Notes: generated by a model not told the origin, from the sequence alone. Positions 1 to 10,829 are shown, numbered from the stretch's first letter. The stretch is DNA of 43,030 nt from Dimargaris cristalligena (GCA_027576995.1 JANBQC010000202.1:1-43030), one strand, 5' to 3'. A program made the numbers and translations.

Positions 1-374
1 TTAGTGCGAACTCCGGGAGGCCTGGCCGGTTAAGGGGCTATCAATGATGTTCGGCCTGGTTAGGGCCGGGGGGTACACTATGGCGCTATACGGCCTGATA
101 TGACGGCGGTCATATCGGTTGGATTAGGACGGATTAGGAGGGGCGACAGGGTATACCTATTATCTAGATGGTTTTAAGAGTTGGAATTGTGGACCCCTAG
201 TAGTGTATTTATTAATATGGTCAATAAAAGGGTACCACTAAAATAGCTATTGGACCACAGTAGTACTGTTTGTAGGGCCTAAGAATAGCTCAGCCCAATA
301 AGCTAAAGCTATACTGGTCCAGAATTATAATTACTATTATGTGTGTAGATATAGTAAAATTAAAATATTTAAAA
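1..374. other. CpG-poor intergenic DNA, probable repeat debris
   Basis: No gene is visible. After about position 150 the sequence has no CpG until the 5S gene. This matches the right edge of the window and suggests decayed, formerly methylated mobile-element sequence (inference). Confidence 0.4.
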
Positions 375-375
375 A
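371..375 (-). terminator. Pol III terminator of the 5S gene
   Basis: Five T residues on the minus strand directly follow helix I of the 5S rRNA, the usual RNA polymerase III stop. Confidence 0.7.
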
Positions 376-492
376 GTTGTAGCATTGACTATTCCCAAGT
401 GGTCACCCACCTCAGTACTAAATCAACTGATCGGAGCTTATCTTCGCAGATCTAACGGGATACGGAGCAGAAGCCGACATATGGCCACAACT
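375..492 (-). rRNA. 5S ribosomal RNA
   Basis: Read on the minus strand this is a complete 5S rRNA of about 118 nt. The 5' AGTTGT pairs with the 3' ACAACT to close helix I. The internal Pol III promoter is clear: an A-box-like GATAAGCTCCGATCAG, and a C box with TTAGTACTGAGGTGGGTGAC followed by CACTTGGGAATA, both close to the eukaryotic 5S consensus. A T run follows immediately (371-375 on the minus strand). It is a single gene with no 18S/28S nearby, as in fungi whose 5S genes are dispersed. CpG sites survive inside it while the flanks lack them, which argues that it is functional. Confidence 0.93.
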
Positions 493-619
493 GAAAAATA
501 TTAAAGGAATTAGAATTTATACAGTTTAATTTATAAATTATAATTGCTGAAAACCTAAAAGTAGTCATTACCGTGTTTGTGCATAGCTGTCACTGGGCCT
601 CTAAGGCCACCATCAGACT

Positions 620-831
620 CTTATTGGTACTCATACAGCACATACTCCCAACATTTAGAATTAATGAAAACATTAATGAACCTAAAACCCAATCCAACAA
701 AGATGTTCACCCTGGTACATTTAAATGGTTTAGGAGGGGAGGGTGAATTCATAATAAAAGGGAAGAGTAATGCAATGTACTTCAAAGGATCAGCTGTATT
801 CCCCGGCACACATCTAGGTATTGATTTTTAA
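620..831 (+). mobile_element. Degenerate Ty1/copia-type pol fragment (protease region)
   Basis: The frame ending at 831 reads a short stretch resembling the start of copia protease/gag-pre-integrase regions. It has a degenerate SGxSQHM-like block (TYSQHLELM), then LKPNPTKMFTL, then a glycine-rich turn, and ends with a block like the ALYVPGTHLNL of those proteins (here SAVFPGTHLGI). The catalytic Asp-Ser/Thr-Gly is not intact. There is almost no CpG. No integrase or reverse transcriptase follows, so this is a small decayed piece. The assignment rests on remembered family patterns and needs a profile search. Confidence 0.45.
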
Positions 832-1598
832 ATATTTGAAACTCCTAACCCCGATTGGCAAAATAGCTCCATAGACGGCTTTTCGTTTGGCCATACACTG
901 CATAGAATACAGGTTATTGTTTAACCGGCCATGTTGTCATATATGTCCTAATAGAGGTGCACCTTCTTTACTTTCCACATTTTGAATGTATTCACTATCA
1001 CCAAAGGAGGTAATGGTCCATCAGATTAACAGTATGCCAGAAACTGTAATATTATGGACCTACCGCATGACCAGTTTAATCCATATATATATTTAGGCAG
1101 ATTTATTTATTTAATCTTGTGCGATAATCTTGAAAGTACTTGGATTATGCTGCTGTCTTCGCTTGCCGAAATATCCGCATTTGCTCCATTGTAGATCCGC
1201 AAACCCCGGCTTTGTTCATATCTCTGCTTCCAAGTCACCCCATACGCATACCCCATTGGAGATTCATAGTTAATAAAAGTGCGCTGCGGCTTTTTTTTCT
1301 CGAATGGGACTATAGTATTACGCAGATTTGCTTACCATACTACCAACTAAGGAAAGATGATCGAGGGCCAGTATACCATCAACGCCGCTGACCTAATAGT
1401 AAATAAAAATCAATGAGCTAATTATATTTCCGTTTTGAGTTCTTTAATTGTGGCCCCATCCACCTCATCGTCCGCTCGAGTCACCCATATGCTAGTACTG
1501 AATAGGTTAATCGGTGAGTAATAGTATTTCCCGACATAATTAATGTCTCACACTATGGGGTAGAAAAGATGATAATTGTCTCTACTCCGACCTCCCGA
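832..1598. other. Intergenic, AT-rich
   Basis: No gene, RNA or clear repeat could be supported. The ORF at 1140-1391 has no recognisable domain and no convincing splice context. Confidence 0.4.
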
Positions 1599-1780
1599 TT
1601 AGGACTGGCGATTTATTCTCCTAACCAGATCTTCAACATACTGTAACGTGCTTTCCCCGCGTATTTGAGGAAAACCGAAGCCCCTGTAACTATAAGCCGA
1701 CAAATGAATGATCTCACTAAGCGGTCTATCGTTCCCGTTAACTTTGTATTTTTGATTCTGTAAATTTCCTTGGCAAGAAC
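1599..1780 (-). CDS. Possible terminal exon, unrecognised
   Basis: A minus-strand open frame of about 60 codons ends at a stop at 1599. It contains PLSEIIHLSAYSYRGFGFPQ and a charged end, ESTLQYVEDLVRRINRQS. The only in-frame ATG lies near 1796, and a catgtag acceptor lies inside the same segment, so it could be a last exon. A second frame across the same bases is also open, so this is weak. A third open segment at 1900-2000 on the same strand (containing NWPPFEILYLVF) might belong with it. I recognise no family, and mobile-element origin is possible given the surroundings. Confidence 0.22.
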
Positions 1781-2567
1781 CTACATGGCCATGCACAGTT
1801 ATCGGTGGATATCATTGACTATGGAATTAGGGTATATTAGTGTAGCTGTGGGAACAGCTCTGGCCAGGTTGGAGAGAGGGCGGAAAATGAAGAGGGGCGA
1901 AATGGGGGGTACAACAAGTGCGCCAACCCAATGCGTGAAGACGTCGTTGGAAAACTAAATATAGGATCTCAAAAGGTGGCCAATTGCCAGCTAGCAAGTA
2001 TCCTTTTTCACACACACACACAAGTAACATATATTTTTCGTTTTTATATATCTACTAACATGCACCATTACTTCTCCTATCGTCCAAAGCAATCGTATAA
2101 TTAGGGGTGTAAATTGTTGAGTTAAACATCCACGAAACCAAAACCATCATTATCAGCATAGCTATGTCCGGATTGGTATCAGCGTACATCTATTGCTAAG
2201 CTGTTGGTTCAGGTCCACTATTCGAGAACATTATATTTACAGATGTATCATTAAGACTTGGCGGAGAATGGGTAGGACAAGCATTTGATATTTAAACACG
2301 GTGGACTGGAAATAATAACAATACCACTAATGTTCATACAATATAAAAGTATATAAAAAAGGTATTGGTACACAGTTATCTAGTAAAAAGTGGGGAGGGA
2401 GAGAGGTTATGTTCTAGCCAATACCATAACTAATCCCTACTAACTGTATCTGGGCAACCTTTTCAAGGATTTCGCCCTTTCCCTTTAGTCTTGTTGTATT
2501 CACTACACTTTGCCCTTTCACACCCGTACCCTTGTTTTAGGTCATTTTGCACTCGCTCATATGTTTT

Positions 2568-2822
2568 TCACAATTGTCGGCCTGCACCACCCTTCTCAAG
2601 GGTTAAATGGCCCAAGGAAACGCTGGTGTATGTGGTACTAAAAACACCCGTGAATGGCAAGGCATCATCCCCATCCAACCAGATCACTTGTTTGCGGGTG
2701 AAAGGTATTTCCACAGACAATAGGCGAGCGTACAGAATAGTTACACGGACATTGGGTGAGTTGCGGGTGGCCAGAAGAGCAAGATCATTCGAAGAATGCC
2801 ATACATGGTGGGTCTCTAGCAC
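2568..2822 (-). CDS. Possible exon, unrecognised hydrophobic/beta-rich protein
   Basis: A minus-strand frame is open for 84 codons, from just behind a possible acceptor (gtgctag, about 2817) to a stop at 2568. It has no ATG at its start, so an upstream exon would be needed. The reading has alternating hydrophobic residues, for example VRVTILYARLLSVEIPFTRK and VIWLDGDDALPFTGVF, which looks like real protein. The opposite strand also has an open frame here. I recognise no domain and could not find a partner exon. Confidence 0.27.
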   Translation of the reverse strand: MLETHHVWHSSNDLALLATRNSPNVRVTILYARLLSVEIPFTRKQVIWLDGDDALPFTGVFSTTYTSVSLGHLTLEKGGAGRQL

Positions 2823-2865
2823 CTATATTCCACCTAACCCGAGAATTTTGGGTGGAATATTATAG

Positions 2866-3528
2866 GGAGGGGTCAAGAGCTGGTAAGTACTGCAGTGTTT
2901 AAAATCATGGATTTATTCATTTTGAGTCGTAATTTGAAAAGTAGAGTGGCCCGTTGGGCGTGGTAATAGAAGTCACATTAATATATATAGAAACAGATGG
3001 AGGGAGAGAATCAAAAGAAAAAAAGGACAGATGGTCGTAAAGCAGAAGAAGGGTGAAATCGGCGAAGGTTTTGAATAATGGTTGGGAGGATAAGTAGAGG
3101 AGGCAGAATCAAAGAGCGGGTGGAATTTGGGCATCTGGGGCAATTAAAGATACATTGGCAAGATACCAAAGAAGAGGGTGGAGGAGGGCCCAATATTGGT
3201 GTAAAAAAGTAAATAAATATGGAATTGGTACATGACTGGAATAATCAGGTAAAAGAGTAGCCGGCTTCATTAGTACCATTCCATCACGTTCGTGGAAGTT
3301 AGTAACGTACTCCTCCTCCACCGCCCTATGATTCCGATGGGCAGTTGGGTCAGTCACCCTTACCCACCCCTATCCGTATAACTCTAATAATATTAATGAT
3401 AATAATAATAATAATAATGGTAGTAACAATAATATCAATGATAATATAATGGTAACATCCTATATTATTATTAAATAGAAAGAAAGAGAAATAAGAAAAA
3501 AGAGGGTCGCTAGGTGATGGTCGTATTT
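2866..3528. other. Intergenic, with an AAT-rich microsatellite
   Basis: This is the 3' side of the surface-protein gene. It contains an imperfect (AAT)n stretch at about 3384-3450. I see no further gene. Confidence 0.5.
3384..3418. repeat. (AAT)n microsatellite
   Basis: Near-perfect AAT/TAA trinucleotide repeat, continuing imperfectly to about 3450. Confidence 0.85.
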
Positions 3529-4551
3529 TTACATTCCGCGGTGGTATTGATTCAGGGTATTCTTGAACGGATCGTAGGCGGCGGTGGGGGAGGATAGGCC
3601 AGGACCAGCCCCGACGGCCCCCATGGGTTCTTTAGTATGGTAGAAGAAGTCGTCGTCGGTGAAACGGTTGCGGGATTTACGACGGCGGAGCATGACCACA
3701 GTGGCGATGATAATCAGAACCCCACCAATGGACCCGATCACGGCGGCGGCAATGATAGCGCCGGAAGTACCTTCACTCTTTTCGGACCCGCTGTCCTTAT
3801 TATTCGCAGAAGAGCTGCTGTTACTCTGGCTACCATTACCGCTGTTGCTGTTGCTATTGCTGTTTTCGGAGGGGGAGGTCGGGGAATCGGAATTAGAAGG
3901 GGCAGCCTGGGTTTCGGTATGGGTCACGACTTCAACCTCGGGTTCGTCGGAACTTGAGTTGGAATTGGAAGTGTCTTTGGTAGTGTCCTTGTTCTCTGTC
4001 TTGGTGGTGGACTTGCCATTGCTGTTACTCGAGCTTGGCGTCGGAGTGGAGGGCTTACTGTCGTTGGTGGAAGTAGGCTTGGAGGGGCTGCTGCTACTGG
4101 AAGTGTCCTTGCTAGTAGTATCCTTGCTCGTTGGGTCCTTGCTAGTATCCGTGCTCGTGTTTTTACTTGTGTCCTTGGTATCGCTGGTAGGGGCTTTACT
4201 GTCAGATTTAGTATCGGACGACGATAAATTATTGCTGTTACTGCTGCTACTATTGCTGTCACTGTCGGAGCTGGACGTGTCGTTGGTATCCGCTCGAGCG
4301 ACCACCTTGGGACTTTCGGGAGCGGCGTTCGATTCTTCTTCGTCTTCAACAGCGACCTTTTCCTCGGACTTGGAAGGGCTGAAGAAATCACGGATAGAGG
4401 ATTGGAAGCCCCGGCGGTGGAGGGCACCGCTGTGCACGAGAGCCCCGGCGGGGGTCTGGCTAGTGACCGAGGGTAACGGCGAGGCCGACGAGGAGAGGGC
4501 CAAAAGGGCCAATAGTAGGACAGACGTAGTGGTTGCACAGGTGGCTTTCAT
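3529..4551 (-). CDS. Serine/threonine-rich single-pass surface protein (Mid2/Wsc-like)
   Basis: An intact 340-residue protein with no intron. The start at 4551 is chosen because it opens directly into a signal peptide (MKATC, a run of Leu/Ala, then SSASPLPS); a further ATG at 4602 would add 17 residues before it. A dibasic HRR site near residue 46 may mark a propeptide. Residues about 90-260 are a low-complexity Ser/Thr/Asn/Asp stalk, expected to be heavily O-glycosylated. Residues about 264-288 are a transmembrane helix (GAIIAAAVIGSIGG and following), then RRRKSRNR and a 50-residue cytoplasmic tail with an acidic DDDFFYH patch. This layout is that of fungal cell-wall stress sensors and glycoproteins. 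No WSC cysteine domain is present, so it is closer to Mid2 in plan. Function is inferred from architecture only. Confidence 0.82.
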   Translation of the reverse strand: MKATCATTTSVLLLALLALSSSASPLPSVTSQTPAGALVHSGALHRRGFQSSIRDFFSPSKSEEKVAVEDEEESNAAPESPKVVARADTNDTSSSDSDSNSSSSNSNNLSSSDTKSDSKAPTSDTKDTSKNTSTDTSKDPTSKDTTSKDTSSSSSPSKPTSTNDSKPSTPTPSSSNSNGKSTTKTENKDTTKDTSNSNSSSDEPEVEVVTHTETQAAPSNSDSPTSPSENSNSNSNSGNGSQSNSSSSANNKDSGSEKSEGTSGAIIAAAVIGSIGGVLIIIATVVMLRRRKSRNRFTDDDFFYHTKEPMGAVGAGPGLSSPTAAYDPFKNTLNQYHRGM

Positions 4552-6419
4552 AGTGGGCACAGGGAAATAGGATAGGGGAGGAGGTATGTGGAAGCGGGGC
4601 ACGAGTGGTGGGAGAGGGGGCGTCGTGGATTTTGATAAGGGTGCCTAGGCTAAATAGAAGTGGAGGTATTAGCGGTTAGGGCCCAAAGCTAATCCAAAAC
4701 AGTGAAAATATTAGTCGATTATTTGGAGAAATAAAATCAAAAAGGGACGTAATATTATATATATATTGAAAGAAGTCGCTGGGAATACAAAGGGTCGTTA
4801 CGGTGGGCTCCAGAGCCAAAACGAAAGCGAGGAATATGGGTGTTCAATAGGGTATCCTATAGTTATTTGAAGAGAGAAGGAGAGAGAGTGAGACGTCAAC
4901 CCGAGGTTCGTTGCCGCTCTGATAACTTTCAAGGAAGTGAGAAGCGGAGCCGAAAAGTTAGAGAGAAGTGAAGGTGTGGGAAGCTACGCAGCAAGGTCGT
5001 GTTTTATAGTTGGGGACAGGGCGTTAACAGTTCTACACACACCATGAGTATCGTCAACGATACCAATCGGGCTTGGAAAGTCAAGGTGGCAGCTGGTGCA
5101 ATATAATGAAGATACTGGAACTAAACAAAGAGCCCAGGTACATCAACAATTAAGAGCGAACAAGAGAAAGAAAGAGAGGTACGTTGACGGAACGGGAACT
5201 GGCGCAAGTAAAAGCCGAAGCGAATTAATGGCGCCAAATAAAGATAATTACGAGCACGGTGACGGGTAAGCGAAGGTAAGGTAAGGGGAGGCAAAGGGCA
5301 ATGAGGGAGTGGGCCGGGGCAGGCTTAATTTTATAGGACCGTATTAATAATGGTAGTATAGAGTATGGGACTCGCTCAGTGTGCTGGTGAAATGAAATCC
5401 AGTGCAGGCAAGCCAATAACGTCAATGGGGCAGGGGGAGAAGGAAAGGGCGTCTGTTTGGGTTGGAATCCACACGCCAGGGGCCCGTAATCCAAGGGGGG
5501 TGGGCGGTGAGTGCTGTGTGGGTCCAAAATGTCAAGGGTCGCGCCTAAGGAGTCTTTGTGAGCAGTGGGACACGCTGAGATGGCCTTAGTGAGGGGTTGC
5601 TGTATCTATATGTATATATATTTGCGGGAGTGAGAGAGAAAGAGAGAGAGTATGTGTGTGTGTATGTTCGTGCGGGGGAGGGTATAAAGGAGGCACAGCA
5701 GACGGTCAGAATGGTGTATAAAAAGGAGAGGAAGGGAATATATGGATATATAGTCGACTGGTGGATAAATGGTAGTTGGAGGTGTAGTAAGCGCACAGAA
5801 GGACAAGGCCTGCTCAAAGGGGGGGCGAGCGGAACCAGGAGGTATTTAAAGGCCCGCCCCACTCACAATTTGTTGACTACAGAGTAGTTTTCCATTGGGG
5901 AGGCCAAGGAAGATTGGAGGCGAGGATAATGGCGCAAAAATGCCGAAGGGCCAAAAATGAAAGAAACGGTTGACCATTGGCGGGTCAGTATAATGCAATG
6001 GAGCTTTTGGTTTATTCGTATACTACATGTGTCGATTCTAACCGGCGTATATAAGTGTACGTCATGGGAGCCATACTATAATATACGGGAAGCGATAATT
6101 TAAAAAAGATACTACTATATCATCCATGGGAGTGTTTTTCCCCATTTAGTGGTTAAGGTCCCCAGCCAAAAACCATTGGCTATGTGGGCAGTAGTTGTTA
6201 TCGTTTGGCCAGCGGAGTGTGATCGACTTGACTTCTTTCTAGCCTCAGCAGTGTGGATTAAGGAACGCGGCTGCATCCACACTTATTCACATACATACAT
6301 TACACTGACTGGGGGGCCTCCCATATGAGCAGGCGCGCTTAACCGATCATGGGCACCAGTATATTCCCTCACTCTCGCCCATACCATATTGCCCGATGTT
6401 TTGCTGTTTCGGTTTTTAT
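4552..6419. other. Purine-rich intergenic/promoter region
   Basis: About 1.9 kb upstream of the surface-protein gene. The plus strand is strongly purine-rich, so the sense strand is CT-rich. It includes GA and GT dinucleotide runs at about 5630-5668. Open frames here (for example 5225-5527 and 5545-5862, minus) are low-complexity Pro/Ser/Leu translations of CT tracts, not genes. Confidence 0.55.
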
Positions 6420-7713
6420 TTAAAAGAAAATAAAAATAAGGGCGGTTTCGAAATTATCGAGCTGCGCGGGAGAGGCATGAAAACAGCCACAGCGGTAGCC
6501 AAGCCCACCGAGAGAACAGGTGTAGGGGGAATACGGAAAGGGGAAAAGGAATATATGGGCGCAACTGGCCGCGAATGACCTTGTTCGAGGTAACACTAAC
6601 CTTCTGTATGGCTTCACCATGACGAGACAACCGCCTAGTGGCATCCGTCTCATTATTATTCACCCTCTCCACCCTTTGGACCCTTATTTAATTATTTTTT
6701 TAGTACCCATCTGGCCCATTTCTTCCGCTATCACCCGTACGTATATTCACTGGCGTGCTCGTGGATGGACTTTGGCTCGGTGGGGCATCTTCTCTGACAT
6801 TCTTCATTTCACCGATTTATCATTGCCTCTATACACTTGTTGAGGGCGGTTCCAAGCTACGCCGACTTCCACCACTTGGGATAGACTTGCTGAAAGGGAT
6901 TGTCGGGGGGTTTTAGTTGATGATGAACCGTGGCAGTAAACCAGAAAGACAGGAGTGGGAGTGTGGCCCAAATAAACGAAAAGGTATGCTATGACCAAAT
7001 CCCAGCATTGGCGATTAACCGATGCTGCGACATCTACCAGTTGGGGTATTTCCGATAGTTTCCCCCTTTCCAATAATTCCACATCATGAAGGAACAGAGG
7101 GGAAGGTTTGGCTCTGTTACCGAGCTGGCTCGCCTTCGTGTTGGGCGACAGCTACAGCCTGGCTGGGCCAATGAGGTGAGGCATGCCCCCCCCCACACAC
7201 ACTCCCTCTCCCTCTTTCCCCTCTTTCCTGGACGTGGCCCACCATTGACATGTTTTACTCCGCGTGTTTAACCACCGAACCCAGCCTAAACTATACCTCT
7301 CTGTCCTTTTTTCCGCCTCTAAAAAGGGCGCATTGGACCACAGAAGTGTACTAAAAAAGCCGAAGTGCCTAACCCACTCGGGGTCCTTGTATAGAATTAT
7401 TGCTAAGAAGATGGAGGGATTGTCAGTTTAGGTACTGTCTATCCGTTTGACCAGCGCCCTTCTGAATGGTTGGTTTAATGATGATGCTCTTTTTCGTTTT
7501 CCGCTCTGGCCATACACCAACGTGGGGGCCGTCCAGGAGACGGACAACAGGCAATCATAGCAGCCCTTGTGTTCCAGGGTGATGGATGATCGTATGTAGT
7601 GGACTGTTCAACTATTGGTGGCTATCGGAGGGGAGACCGCCCAGACATACCGACGAAAGAACCTTTGACATAATTTCAGAAACTGAGCGGAGGATTGGGA
7701 ATGAGGGTGCCAT
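6420..7713 (-). CDS. Unrecognised 145-residue protein, five exons
   Basis: Exons on the minus strand: 7713-7651, 7151-6996, 6801-6707, 6682-6601, 6461-6420. All phases agree, giving 438 nt and a TAA stop. Donors are GTATGT, GTCATA, GTACTA and GTTAGT; acceptors are TGTAG, TGAAG, ATAAG and CGCAG. The first exon starts at an ATG and reads MAPSFPILRSVSEIMSKVLS. Exon 2 contains a likely helix (VELLERGKLSEIPQLVDVAA). A Ser/Pro/Gly linker follows, then a second helix (ERVNNNETDATRRLSRHGEA) and a hydrophobic end (TALIFIFF). The plan of two helical blocks and a linker resembles small complex subunits, but I recognise no family. The 499-nt first intron may hide another exon, and the GTCATA donor is weak. 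It is divergent from NAA40. Confidence 0.5.
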
Positions 7714-8156
7714 GTTAGAGGAGCTGAGGGAGAGAGAGAGAGAGAGAAGAATGAGGAGTGCACTCGACCTCCCGATTCCCCTCGCTTGCATTCTATACCA
7801 TAAGCTCTTTGCCAGTAGGCTATGATAGTCGAGCAGTCCTAGGAGGCAACCCATTCCTAAACTTTGAGGAGGCAAACCCCCTGAATGGCCCTAGCAAACA
7901 CACCCAGAATGTATTTCAAATGGCCATACAGCGCATTCCCATAAAAAATGACAGTCAAAAATCGACCCACCCCCACAATGACCCAAAGAGAAATCCAATT
8001 TTTCTATACTTGACTACCGTCACTCTATTTTAAATATATATATCTATAGACATATAACATAGCCGTACCCCCCCCCCATATACATTTTACCAAATTGGGC
8101 ATTCCGGGGACATGCCGATCTTCTTGTCCTCTTTCAATCTAACCGAATGAGTAGAA
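7714..8156. promoter_or_regulatory. Divergent promoter region
   Basis: 443 bp between the starts of the minus-strand 145-residue gene and the plus-strand NAA40 gene, so it probably carries both promoters. It has a GA run at 7730-7747 and a TA/C tract at about 8030-8080. I saw no specific factor site. Confidence 0.4.
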
Positions 8157-10006
8157 ATGGACACCAGACCGTCTCCACCTCACCCGAGCTACATTGCTCT
8201 TGTCGAGAAAGCCACACAGGTACACCTTATGTCTGCTTCACCAGCCACTACTAGCAGGGCCAGTATTACTTGCATATTAAATTCCCACTTTTCCCCCATG
8301 GAGCTCGCTACCGACTGTTCTGGTTAAGGGTTCTTATGGAGGCTTTTGACCGTCTTAGAGCCATTCTAATCATTCCCCTCACGCTCCACCTTATCTAGAC
8401 CACTTGTCAAGGAAAATTCGTATCAGGTCCGCCAATTGTCTCCATTAACGGGTAAGTATGGGAATAAGTACACCCATAGTGCCAGGTATACTGCTCTGGT
8501 CCTTTTAATCTAACCCGGAAAACAAACTATTTCCTCAGATACAGCAACGACTCTTTACCCACCCCTGTTGATTACCGCGAAGTCGTATCCGCGGCAGGGC
8601 TTTGTACTAATCCACACAAATCCACATAAGTCTTTAATTCATCTTTCGGTTAAACTATGATCCAGGTCCGAATATAAAATTGAAGCCATTTCAAATGCCA
8701 ACTTATCTCCGGCCCAGAGACAATGGGTGTTTGACCTCCTACGTCGCAATATGTATGCCCTGTAAGTAACCATTGCTATGTATTACTACTGCTACTACGC
8801 ATATTATTCCCAGATAATCAACCGTGGAGGCCCATATACCTAGGCCATCCCACCTCTCTATTTCTTTATCTCAATGTACACCATATCTCGCTCACACCAA
8901 TGTACTTATCTCGGCTCTACTAAACACTATACTGTCATGTATACGCCCCTGCCCCTTCAACGTCATTAAGGTACCAGCAGGCCGGATTTGGCTGGGACGA
9001 ACAGGCCAAGCGTGGCGAGCTATTCGATGACGCTAGCCGGTTTATTATATTGTACCCAAAGTCCACCAAGCGGGGCTCTAAAATTAATCTGGCCAAACCA
9101 TGTGCCTATACAATGTTCCAGTTTTCATTCGAGACGACCGATAGTGACGATGAAATACCCGTACTCTACTGGTAGGTGCATCTACATATTGGCACATAGC
9201 TACGCGGGCCTGGTATTATCTAGACTCCAATCTAGCAGGCCATTTCCTAATCGCAGGAGCCACCTCTGCTTATTCTAACCGGGTGGCCTATTGCTATTGT
9301 CCCTTTCGAATTTCAGCTACGAATTGCAGGTTGAACCTTCTTACCGCGGATGCAAACTCGGGCCTTTTCTTCTCAACTGTTTAACTGATATCGGTCAGCG
9401 ATGGCACATGATCAAAGTTATGCTAACTTGCTTCAAAGGTGGGTCCACTGGAATGTCGTTTTTTCCCCCCACTTATCTCATTATTAAGATTATATATATT
9501 TGCATTACAATGTAGTGTAGTTAGTTATCCCCAAGGAGAGGGGCTGCTGTACCACTCCCTCACTTGATTTAGGCCTACATATGATGGTCACTTCTCACAA
9601 CCCCGCTTCCACCCCATCATCTCCTGCATCTCACGTAATTTAGCCAATTCCCCCGCCTTTGAGTTTTACCGAAGAAACGGGCAAGTAATCCCAATGTTTA
9701 TCATATACCCATCACGCCCCCACTCCATTCCAATCCGGAGCCGGATCCATGTTCACGTGTGGGGGCTTTTGATTGAATATCCGTATCGCGATTAAGATCC
9801 TAGTGGATATATACGAAGTCCGGCCATTTTAACCGAGTTCCGTGTTTATGTGCTTTTCCCAAAAATTGATTGGTTCGTATAGGTTTGGTATCGATGAAAT
9901 TTCACCCAGCGCCGTTTTAGATGTCGGTGAGGCCGAGGAATATACTTATGAGATTCTAAGTAAGCTGCTGCTATTGCCCCCAAATGATATACTCCCTTCT
10001 TCTTGA
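8157..10006 (+). CDS. NAA40: N-alpha-acetyltransferase 40 (NatD), multi-exon
   Basis: NatD acetylates the N-terminal serine of histones H4 and H2A. Well-supported exons: 8666-8761, 8971-9171, 9317-9438, 9644-9680 and 9883-10006. They read RRNMYAL, YQQAGFGWDEQAKRGELFDD, DDEIPVLY, CYELQVEPSYRG, IKVMLTCFK, ANSPAFEFYRRNG, FGIDEISPS and YEILSK, in the order of the GNAT fold of this family. The 5' end is less certain: 8157-8219 (start; ALVEKATQ), 8427-8451 (25 nt) and 8539 to 8566, 8581 or 8584. All three ends keep phase and give 231-237 residues, against 237 in human. The intron after 9680 begins with GC (GGGCAAGT). The acetyl-CoA loop reads RGCKLG where R/QxxGxG/A is usual, so the first Gly is replaced by Lys. 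At the last exon, reading through GTAAGC keeps the conserved YEILSK end. Confidence 0.85.
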
Positions 10007-10246
10007 TAAGCCAATTTTTCAGACATGGCCCACCAACTTAGACTGGGGTGAACCTTTGAGTGACCAATGAACTCGTTATTGATTGTCCAACTTTAAACCA
10101 CCGAGCTGTCCATATATATAGTAAAATGCAGTCTACGGTGGTATGGTAGTGTATGTTTTTTTTCGGGGGAGTGGTCGAAGAGTGGTTTGGGGGACTGCTA
10201 TATATATATATAATGATGGTATGGTTATTTAGCTGACAAGAATCAC

Positions 10247-10829
10247 CTATGTATAGCCTCGTTCAAAAATGCTCGCTATAAGAAGCCTGGACAAGGGTGC
10301 TTTCCCGATTGCATTAGACAGTTGTTGCGAACCGCGCCACATTAGCTTCCATGCTACATTGATTGTGGAGCGGTCAATCGAAGTGCACCGGGCGAAGGAG
10401 GTAGAGTTAACGAAGCCCACCGAGATATACCCTGCATTCCCAGGCCAAAAGCAATCTATTATTTTCAGGTCCATTGTCAAAAGAAGTAGGCCGTTTATCG
10501 ATTAAACAAAGTGGGTGCTGACGAAGGAGGAGAGGGATTTCCTCATGAAACCACAAGCCAATTATTGTAGGGGTGTTCGGGTTACGATGGTGATGGTGTC
10601 AAATTTACCTAAAGTTCTATAAATGTAACGATTTTCCTATAAATTGTTTACCCAATATGTGTATGTAGGGACACGTCCATACACTCACCAAGTGCATTGG
10701 GAAACCCCATAGCCACTGGTCTCAAAGGCGGCAATTCTTTTTTATTTTCAAAATATAGCCGAGGTTATTTCGGTTATCCTCTGAACAGCGCCTAGATTAA
10801 ATCCACGGTCCTGCCAACAATAACATACG
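10247..10829 (-). CDS. Possible three-exon gene end, unrecognised
   Basis: Three minus-strand segments join in phase: a segment ending at 10829 (donor GTATGT; reads KRRHGKVQLIRPLPRNADYP, then GLLLPA), 10736-10689 (reads LPPLRPVAMGFPNAL; donor GTGAGT), and 10431-10247 (acceptor TGCAG; 61 codons, reads GYISVGFVNSTSFARCT and ends IASIFERGYT, stop). The frame of the first segment stays open upstream to about 11000 through a CT-rich stretch, and I could not fix a start codon. The acceptor at 10737 lacks a pyrimidine tract, which weakens the model. An opposite-strand frame starting at an ATG at 10269 is also open (78 codons) and competes with it. No family recognised. Confidence 0.33.

Noticed and set aside
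3659..4570. 303-codon leucine-rich frame on the plus strand
   Set aside because: It is the antisense of the serine-codon-rich surface protein; Leu/Val runs are the mirror of Ser/Asp/Thr codons.
5225..5887. Several overlapping frames on both strands
   Set aside because: Products of GA/GT simple sequence and CT tracts; no start context or motif.
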